In this document: positions 14,121 to 19,266 of the stretch, in pieces
Layout of the letters: each line of letters begins with the position of its first letter
How positions within the stretch are numbered: position 1 is the first letter of the stretch
Assembly (NCBI GenBank): GCA_002469975.1
Contig: DKMG01000041.1
Coordinates: forward strand, 1-19,266
Reading direction: 5' to 3'
DNA length: 19,266 nucleotides
From: Proteobacteria bacterium UBA7420
GTDB lineage: Bacteria > Pseudomonadota > Gammaproteobacteria > Magnimaribacterales > D2472
Position numbers and translations under genes: made by a program
Notes under the pieces: generated by a model
Told to the model about the DNA's origin: nothing
Seen by the model: only the letters and a program-made list of their open reading frames with translations
Database searches by the model: none

Positions 14121-16721
14121 TTAGTTAAAGTGTCGCTTGAACCTTAAACCCAGAGTTGTTGGTCTAATAATACCAACTCTCTGCCTATCAAAGACAAAAG
14201 TGTTATTAATTTCAGCTCTTTCATCAGTAATATTATCAAGGTAGACTTCGGCCATCCACGTATCATTGCTGATCCCAGCACGCATATTGATAAAGCTATA
14301 GCTGTCCTGAATAGCTTTATTGGGCTCCATGACATCAGAATAACTATCATCGGACCAAGTTAATTGAGCCTGATAATGTCCGTTGTTGCCAGAGGACATT
14401 GGCCATTCTTTTCTAGCACTTAGGTTACCTTGAATTCCAGGAGCAAAAGCTAAATCAGATCCAACCTTAATATCATCGGTTGGAACTAAGCTTTTAGTAA
14501 GCTCTGTACTCAACAATGAGAAGGCACCTGATATCATCCAGCCCTCTAAATCAGGGTAATACATAAAGTCTCCTTCAAGACCCATGATTTCTGCATCTGC
14601 GGCATTATCAGAGAAGAATAAATTCACAATGCTCGGGTCAAAAACAGTTGTTTGAAGGCCGCTAACATCTACAAAGAATGCACTTCCATTAAATCTAAGT
14701 TGACCATCCATAAGAACAGATTTCCAACCAAACTCATAGTTAGTCACTTCATCAGATTTGACCTCAGGTTTAACTGAATAGGTTCCGGCTGCATTCGAAG
14801 AGCCAACAGGTCTATTTAAAAGACCTGGTCTAAACCCTTCAGACCAAGTGACGTAGTACATAACGTCCTCAGATGGATTCCAAGAATAGGTTACTTTTCC
14901 AATTACTCCATCTGACTGAGCTGTGTCTGGATAGCCATCCGGATTGCCGGGAGCGTATTGAGCAGAGAGATTAGATCCATATTTTTGCTGATCGGTATTA
15001 CCAAACCCATTGCCAAAGGATGAGTTAGCGCTGCCCTCAAAATCAACTTCAATGTCATACCATCTCGCACCGACGGTCAGTTCAGATGTCTCTGATACGT
15101 TCATGCTCACTTCACCAAATATTCCTTTTTGCTTATCTGTTCGTTTGATATCGTTAAAGAAAATCACTGGTTCACTGTATGGTCCAGCTGAGAACCAACC
15201 AGCGGCACCATTATTAATAGCCCCTGTTGAAGATATATCAGTTAGCGCATAGTTAGGAGCATAAGTAATGTCATTGCCCACAGATCCAGGATAATTAAAT
15301 AGATTCAACTCTGTTAATTCGAGATCACTAGTAAATGCACCTGCTGTAAAGCTCATGGTATCGTTTATTGGACCGCTAATCCGTAATTCATGAGTTGAAA
15401 CTTCGGTATTTGTTGTTGAGTCAACCAATAGATTCGGAGCACCACAAGATCCAGTTGGAACATTTCCAGGAGCATAGGATGTATAAGTTACATAGTAGTC
15501 ACAAATGTAGTAAGGAAGATATTGACCAACAAATAGATAATCAGTGTAATCTACGTTTTGATCTGAGTTTCTCTCTGTGTAAGCACCAGCATAAACAACC
15601 TCAAGTTCTCCTATAGAACCATTAAGAGTAAAGCTCATGTTGTCATACTCATCACTAATTGAATCATCGGTGTATCTTTGAACTTCTAGATCACCCAAAG
15701 TAGGATCTACAAAAAATACTCCATCGGCATCAATAGTTTGGGTGGCAACAGTGACCAAGGCACCCCAATTATCATTAATTTCATGCTTGATACTTGCTCT
15801 AAAACCTTCGTAAGTAGACTCGTTAGCATCTTCTTTTACAATTGCATTTGCGTTGGTAAGCGTCACACCTGAAAGATCTGCTCCAGCTTGAAAACCTGCT
15901 CTTGACGAAGACACAGGAAGACCATTTTCTCTAACAGTACCAGCTGCTCTGAAGCGAGCTGATTGACTGACATTAAGAGTTCCTGCAACTTGATCGATGT
16001 ATCCGCCTCTTCTATCTCTGTATGCAACAAATCTCATAGCTGTGCTATCACCAAAAGGTATATTTGATACATACTCAAATTTATTTCCAGTATCACCCTC
16101 GGACATGAATCTTGTTTCAACTTCCAAGCTGCTTGATGATTCGCCTATAACAGGTTTATTTGTAATCATTCGAACAACACCAGCTTGTGAGCTAGCCCCA
16201 AATAGAGTGCCTTGTGGCCCAGATAAAACTTCGATACGCGCAATATCAGCGGCGTAAACATCTAGGTTTCTGCCTGGCTGTCCTAGTGGTTGCTCATCAA
16301 GATAAAAAGCAACGTTTGGTGCTAAACCTGAAACACCTGCTGTGGTGAGGTTGGGGGTAGTCGATGCAAGACCTCGAATATAAATAGTACTTTGGCCTGG
16401 ACCCGATCCACCGGCTGTCACACCTGGCAATTGCATTAAGTAGTCTTCAAAAACATTGATTCCCTTTTGCTCAAGAGTTTCTTCTCTGATGGCTGAAACT
16501 GATAGAGGCACATCTTGCAGGCTTTCAGTTCGCTTCCTTGCGGTTACAACAACCTCTTCAATGGTTGCTTGAGACTGAGCACCAATGTAACCACTGTATG
16601 CAGCAGCATTAAGAATGGCCAATGCCGACAATGCAGAGATAGATCTACTACCTAGCTTGTCTAAAGATTTTTTATTAAAAAACTTGGTTAAGTTTGTTTT
16701 TAAATGACGTAAATAATCCAT
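14121..16721 (-). CDS. TonB-dependent outer-membrane receptor
   Basis: An 866-residue receptor. The signal peptide is long, with a basic N-region of about 27 residues before the hydrophobic core (28-42) and cleavage near GAQ at residue 49. The TonB box EEVVVTARK is at 55-63. The plug includes YIRGL (114-118), VAFYLDEQP (137-145) and VLSGPQGTLFG (165-175). The barrel contains a tyrosine-rich loop with C407 and C426, likely an extracellular loop closed by a disulfide. The C-terminus is LGLRFKRHFN, so the aromatic residue is penultimate rather than last. The start is supported by AGGGGA nine bases upstream on the minus strand. It is divergent from the BCCT gene across a 234-base gap. The ligand is unknown; a role in uptake of a complex organic molecule is inference. 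Confidence 0.95.
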   Translation of the reverse strand: MDYLRHLKTNLTKFFNKKSLDKLGSRSISALSALAILNAAAYSGYIGAQSQATIEEVVVTARKRTESLQDVPLSVSAIREETLEQKGINVFEDYLMQLPGVTAGGSGPGQSTIYIRGLASTTPNLTTAGVSGLAPNVAFYLDEQPLGQPGRNLDVYAADIARIEVLSGPQGTLFGASSQAGVVRMITNKPVIGESSSSLEVETRFMSEGDTGNKFEYVSNIPFGDSTAMRFVAYRDRRGGYIDQVAGTLNVSQSARFRAAGTVRENGLPVSSSRAGFQAGADLSGVTLTNANAIVKEDANESTYEGFRASIKHEINDNWGALVTVATQTIDADGVFFVDPTLGDLEVQRYTDDSISDEYDNMSFTLNGSIGELEVVYAGAYTERNSDQNVDYTDYLFVGQYLPYYICDYYVTYTSYAPGNVPTGSCGAPNLLVDSTTNTEVSTHELRISGPINDTMSFTAGAFTSDLELTELNLFNYPGSVGNDITYAPNYALTDISSTGAINNGAAGWFSAGPYSEPVIFFNDIKRTDKQKGIFGEVSMNVSETSELTVGARWYDIEVDFEGSANSSFGNGFGNTDQQKYGSNLSAQYAPGNPDGYPDTAQSDGVIGKVTYSWNPSEDVMYYVTWSEGFRPGLLNRPVGSSNAAGTYSVKPEVKSDEVTNYEFGWKSVLMDGQLRFNGSAFFVDVSGLQTTVFDPSIVNLFFSDNAADAEIMGLEGDFMYYPDLEGWMISGAFSLLSTELTKSLVPTDDIKVGSDLAFAPGIQGNLSARKEWPMSSGNNGHYQAQLTWSDDSYSDVMEPNKAIQDSYSFINMRAGISNDTWMAEVYLDNITDERAEINNTFVFDRQRVGIIRPTTLGLRFKRHFN

Positions 16722-16955
16722 GGGAGTCCCCTTTAAGGTTATATTAGTAAGTTAGTTAGACAGAATGATGAGATCTTAAACTGCACCTCAACCACGTCTC
16801 AAATGAGATGGGGAGTGAGTAAAGAACACTGCTTATAAAATTAAACATTGACAACACCATAACAAATGAGAATGAAGTTTGTGGGATTTAATGAAAAAAC
16901 AGGGTTTATTTTTTAAGAATTTTTTATTGCATTGAAAAATGTGTAGACTTGTTGC

Positions 16956-18452
16956 ATGTTAAAAGACATCGCCCCTAAGAGATTTTTTATCTCGCTGGCC
17001 CTCATCTCATTGTTTGTTTTCTGGACTCTGACGAATTTAGAGTTTGCCAGTCAATTATTTCTTCAAACGCAAGGCGGGATCTCAGACTCTCTAGGCTGGA
17101 TGGTTATTTTGGCTGCGAATGGCTTTTTATTATTTACAATCTATTTAGCCTTTAGTCGGTTTGGCCATATAAAGATTGGTGGCCAAGAGGCCGTGCCGGA
17201 GTTTTCTTATTTAAGTTGGACTGCAATGCTCTTCAGCGCAGGTCTTGGGATTGGGCTGCTATTTTATGGTGTGGCAGAACCTATCATTCATCTTGGCTCA
17301 TTGCCTACTGGGGCCGGTGAAGATAGTTTGGCTGCCAAGGCTAATCGATCGATGAATTTTACCTTTTTGCATTGGGGTCTTCATGGCTGGTCTGTTTACG
17401 CTGTGGTTGGTTTATGTTTTGGTATTAGCGCTTACAACCTTAAAAAACCTTTTCGGGTTAGCGCCATGATAGATAGTAGATTTACCAGCAATTCAATTGG
17501 AAGAATCAGCATTGATGTTTTGGCTATCTTGGCAACTATTTTTGGCATAGCAACTTCGCTTGGGCTAGGCGCCACTCAGATTAGTTCAGGTCTTGAGTAT
17601 CTTAATCTCATGCAACCCTCGTTCACTAACACTATTCTAATTATTACTGTTATTACAGTCTTAGGTCTCATTAGCGTCATGCTAGGTTTGAACTCAGGCA
17701 TCAAAAGGCTCTCAGAAATTAACATTGCTCTGTGCATTGTGTTGCTGCTGGCTGTGTTTATTCTCGGCCCTACGAGCTTCATACTAAATGGCATCATCCA
17801 AAACATTGGATCCTATGCTAAAAACTTTATTACTTTGGCTACCTGGACCGAAGCATATTCAGAAACATCCTGGCAGAATGACTGGACTCTTTTTTACTAC
17901 TCCTGGTGGTTTGCATGGTCACCTTTTGTTGGGTTATTTATTGCCAGAGTTTCCTTTGGACGTAGCATCAAAGAATTTATTTTAGGCGTTGTTTTAATTC
18001 CTTCGCTGATGGTGTTTGTGTGGATGGGTACTTTTGGTAATGCAGCGATATACCAAGAGCTATTCACTGGTGTTAACTTATCTGAGGCCATTAATCAGGA
18101 TATTTCAATCGCCTTGTTTTCATTTTTAGAGCAATTTCCATTTTCCAAGGGCTTGATGGGATTGTCCATTATTATCATTCTGACCTTTTTTGTGACCTCA
18201 TCAGATTCTGGCGCTCTAGTATCCTCGATGCTGTCTTCATCGAGTGACAGCGACTTTGAGTCAGACCCACCCATGTTGGCTCGAATAGTTTGGGCGGTGT
18301 CTTTGGGCATCTTGGCAGCAGCGCTGCTAGCAGGAGGAGGGTTGTCAGCTTTGCAAACCTCGGTCCTCGTCACCGGAGCTCCTTTTGCCATTATCATTGC
18401 GATTGCGGCCAAAAACTTGCTCAGCAGGCTTAAAGAACTCAATAAACACTAA
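16956..18452 (+). CDS. BCCT-family secondary transporter
   Basis: A 498-residue inner-membrane carrier of the betaine/choline/carnitine family, with about twelve hydrophobic segments. The glycine-rich TM3 motif is AGLGIGLLFYGVAEP (95-109). The aromatic box residues W140, W145 and Y148 in HWGLHGWSVYA match BetP W189, W194 and Y197. The family signature WTLFYYSWWFAWSPF (310-324) supplies W317, W318 and W321. T414 and S415 in FFVTSSDS match the BetP residues that bind sodium, so sodium symport is likely rather than CaiT-like antiport. The substrate is probably a quaternary ammonium or related sulfonium compound; betaine, choline, carnitine and DMSP cannot be separated. The terminal extensions used by BetP for osmosensing are short here. 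No ribosome site precedes the ATG. Equivalences are recalled, not aligned. Confidence 0.93.
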   Translation: MLKDIAPKRFFISLALISLFVFWTLTNLEFASQLFLQTQGGISDSLGWMVILAANGFLLFTIYLAFSRFGHIKIGGQEAVPEFSYLSWTAMLFSAGLGIGLLFYGVAEPIIHLGSLPTGAGEDSLAAKANRSMNFTFLHWGLHGWSVYAVVGLCFGISAYNLKKPFRVSAMIDSRFTSNSIGRISIDVLAILATIFGIATSLGLGATQISSGLEYLNLMQPSFTNTILIITVITVLGLISVMLGLNSGIKRLSEINIALCIVLLLAVFILGPTSFILNGIIQNIGSYAKNFITLATWTEAYSETSWQNDWTLFYYSWWFAWSPFVGLFIARVSFGRSIKEFILGVVLIPSLMVFVWMGTFGNAAIYQELFTGVNLSEAINQDISIALFSFLEQFPFSKGLMGLSIIIILTFFVTSSDSGALVSSMLSSSSDSDFESDPPMLARIVWAVSLGILAAALLAGGGLSALQTSVLVTGAPFAIIIAIAAKNLLSRLKELNKH

Positions 18453-18508
18453 GAGACTAATTTTTTACTCTTAATATTTTATTTAGTACCTTGCTATTGG
18501 GTCTAGAG

Positions 18509-18514
18509 TATAAT
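18509..18514 (+). promoter_or_regulatory. Probable -10 element of the lipoprotein gene
   Basis: A perfect TATAAT lies 28 bases before the ATG at 18543, giving a leader of roughly 23 bases. No good -35 is seen at standard distance. Confidence 0.35.
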
Positions 18515-18542
18515 TGGGTTTCTTCTAATACCTTTACTTACA

Positions 18543-18827
18543 ATGAACAAACTCTTTATATCAATGATTTTTATTGCTCTTGTGTCTAGCTGTGCATCTA
18601 CCTCTGAAAAGTTATCTAGCGATATCGATGGCAAGAGAGAAGAAGCTGAAAAAATCTGTCAGACTAAAAAAATTATAGGCTCTAGAATCCCTGAGAAGTT
18701 TTGTTATACCAAGCAAGAGTTCGAGAGAATGGAAGAGGCGAGCAGGGAGACCTTAGAAAAAGCTCAGCGAGCTGGTGAGAGAATGCGAACCCAGGAAACC
18801 TTAGGAAATACAAATTCTTCTTTGTAA
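18543..18827 (+). CDS. Small lipoprotein with conserved GSRIP motif
   Basis: A 94-residue protein with a lipoprotein signal: MNK, a hydrophobic core, and VSSC giving the lipidated cysteine at residue 17. The mature part is charged and probably helical. It carries the block K-I-C ... IGSRIPEKFCYTKQEFERM, resembling a recurrent proteobacterial family with C, GSRIP, C-T and then a glutamate-rich helix. The two mature cysteines (about residues 39 and 54) could form a disulfide. No function is known to me for the family. There is no clear Shine-Dalgarno site, but a TATAAT box lies upstream. The residue after the lipidated cysteine is alanine, not aspartate, which favours outer-membrane sorting if Lol rules apply. 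Confidence 0.8.
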   Translation: MNKLFISMIFIALVSSCASTSEKLSSDIDGKREEAEKICQTKKIIGSRIPEKFCYTKQEFERMEEASRETLEKAQRAGERMRTQETLGNTNSSL

Positions 18828-18957
18828 AAATAATTATATCTTGAATGTAACATCCCTAAAGCACTTGGTAATAGGGAGCCAATAGTTTCTTAAAACTCTT
18901 CACACATGAAAACTTCAAAATTTTTTAAAGTTTATAAAGTTTGTGTATATTCAGAGT

Positions 18958-19107
18958 ATGGCAAAACTACTGGCCCTATTACTCCTATCGCCATTGGCAT
19001 TTGCTGACGACCATAATAAATTTACTATAGGTTGCACTGATAACAGTAACAAGAAGTATCAAATTACTTTAGATATGGACGAAAAATTATATCTTCTATA
19101 TCTGTAA
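18958..19107 (+). CDS. 49-residue secreted mini-protein
   Basis: A short intact frame: MAKLLALLLLSPLAFA followed by a 33-residue mature part. The first 16 residues are an excellent Sec signal peptide with AFA cleavage before DD. The mature peptide has one cysteine in TIGCTDNSNKKYQ and ends DEKLYLLYL. A leucine-rich signal of this form is unlikely by chance, so the frame is probably real, but the mature part is short and could be a truncated version of a longer periplasmic protein. No strong ribosome site is seen. The tRNA promoter follows directly after its stop. Confidence 0.55.
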   Translation: MAKLLALLLLSPLAFADDHNKFTIGCTDNSNKKYQITLDMDEKLYLLYL

Positions 19108-19117
19108 ATATTACATA

Positions 19118-19123
19118 TATAAT
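19118..19123 (+). promoter_or_regulatory. Probable -10 element of the tRNA gene
   Basis: A perfect TATAAT lies 14 bases before the tRNA 5' end, predicting a start near 19130. The -35 region would fall within the last codons of the preceding mini-protein and is poor. Confidence 0.45.
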
Positions 19124-19136
19124 CTCTAATTACATT

Positions 19137-19213
19137 CGGGATGTAGCGCAGCCTGGTAGCGCACCTCGCTGGGGGTGAGGTGGTCGTCGGTTCAAATCCG
19201 GCCATCCCGACCA
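19137..19213 (+). tRNA. tRNA-Pro (anticodon GGG)
   Basis: A 77-base cloverleaf. The acceptor stem CGGGATG pairs with CATCCCG. The D stem is GCGC/GCGC. The anticodon stem CCTCG pairs with TGAGG around the loop CTGGGGG, giving anticodon GGG. The T arm is GTCGG-TTCAAAT-CCGGC, and CCA is encoded. It reads the proline codons CCC and CCT. All stems pair, allowing G-T pairs, and nothing suggests a pseudogene. Confidence 0.97.
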
Positions 19214-19242
19214 TCATTAATTATGGGAATATTTGGATGATT

Positions 19243-19266
19243 ATGAAACACACCCTTGCTTTAGTT
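19243..19266 (+). CDS. Possible start of a secreted or membrane protein (3' partial)
   Basis: An ATG at 19243 opens MKHTLALV, which looks like the beginning of a signal peptide, with TGGA about seven bases upstream as a weak ribosome site. Only eight codons are visible, so this is a suggestion only. Confidence 0.3.

Noticed and set aside
15010..16257. Plus-strand open frames of 73-86 codons opposite the second receptor
   Set aside because: They lie within the strongly supported minus-strand receptor gene and show no domain or signal features.
16797..16808. TCTCA-AA-TGAGA palindrome in the receptor/BCCT divergent gap
   Set aside because: Short arms and no placement against a recognisable promoter; expected by chance in a gap of this size.
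16848..16853. Perfect TTGACA as -35 for the BCCT gene
   Set aside because: The -10 position 17 bases downstream reads AATGAA, which is too poor to call a promoter.
16866..16916. A 16-codon frame (MRMKFVGFNEKTGFIF) upstream of the BCCT gene, possible leader peptide
   Set aside because: No ribosome site, no run of regulatory codons and no attenuator hairpin before the BCCT gene; chance frame.
18450..18473. TAAGAG/CTCTTA hairpin after the BCCT stop
   Set aside because: Six weak pairs with a 12-base loop and no T-run directly after; not convincing as a terminator.
18853..18877. TCCCTA/TAGGGA inverted repeat after the lipoprotein gene
   Set aside because: Six pairs around a 13-base loop without a T-run; could be chance in a short gap.

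Overview
The window is an AT-rich (roughly 40% G+C by eye), densely packed piece of a Gram-negative bacterial chromosome. Two TonB-dependent outer-membrane receptors, a TPR-sulfotransferase, a BCCT transporter, a lipoprotein and a xanthomonad-like arginine cluster all point to a gammaproteobacterium. The combination, with short intergenic gaps and many secreted or outer-membrane proteins, fits a streamlined marine lineage of the SAR86 kind; that placement is inference.

Layout. 1-873 is the 3' part of an alpha/beta hydrolase (dienelactone hydrolase type) whose stop overlaps the stop of a converging single-domain rhodanese. 1272-1692 holds a small secreted PAN/apple-like protein with its own promoter, a palindrome at the predicted transcription start and a strong terminator. 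1741-8532 is a six-gene arginine operon. 8578-9235 holds an unlisted 42-residue very basic peptide and an NTF2/SnoaL-like protein followed by a long perfect stem-loop. 9458-16721 holds two TonB-dependent receptors pointing towards each other, with a minus-strand TPR-sulfotransferase between them and intrinsic terminators at 11918-11948 and 14078-14103. 16956-18452 is a BCCT transporter, 18543-18827 a small lipoprotein, 18958-19107 a 49-residue secreted peptide, and 19137-19213 a tRNA-Pro(GGG). A new signal-peptide-like reading frame may begin just before the window ends. No stretch longer than 300 bases lacks a gene.

How the genes work together. The operon encodes N-acetylglutamate synthase and kinase as one fused protein, N-acetylglutamyl-phosphate reductase, N-acetylornithine carbamoyltransferase, an M20 deacetylase, argininosuccinate synthase and argininosuccinate lyase. 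This set matches the Xanthomonas route, in which acetylornithine is carbamoylated before deacetylation and acetylcitrulline is the deacetylase substrate. Only the acetylornithine aminotransferase (ArgD) step is missing from the window. ATGA or GTGA overlaps and short gaps suggest one coupled transcript. The two receptors and the BCCT carrier indicate scavenging of large or scarce organic substrates and of a betaine-like solute; none of their substrates can be read from sequence.

No CRISPR array, insertion sequence, prophage, toxin-antitoxin or defence module was seen. The most notable content is the acetylcitrulline-type arginine operon, followed by the two unlisted mini-genes and the promoter-palindrome arrangement at 1272-1321.
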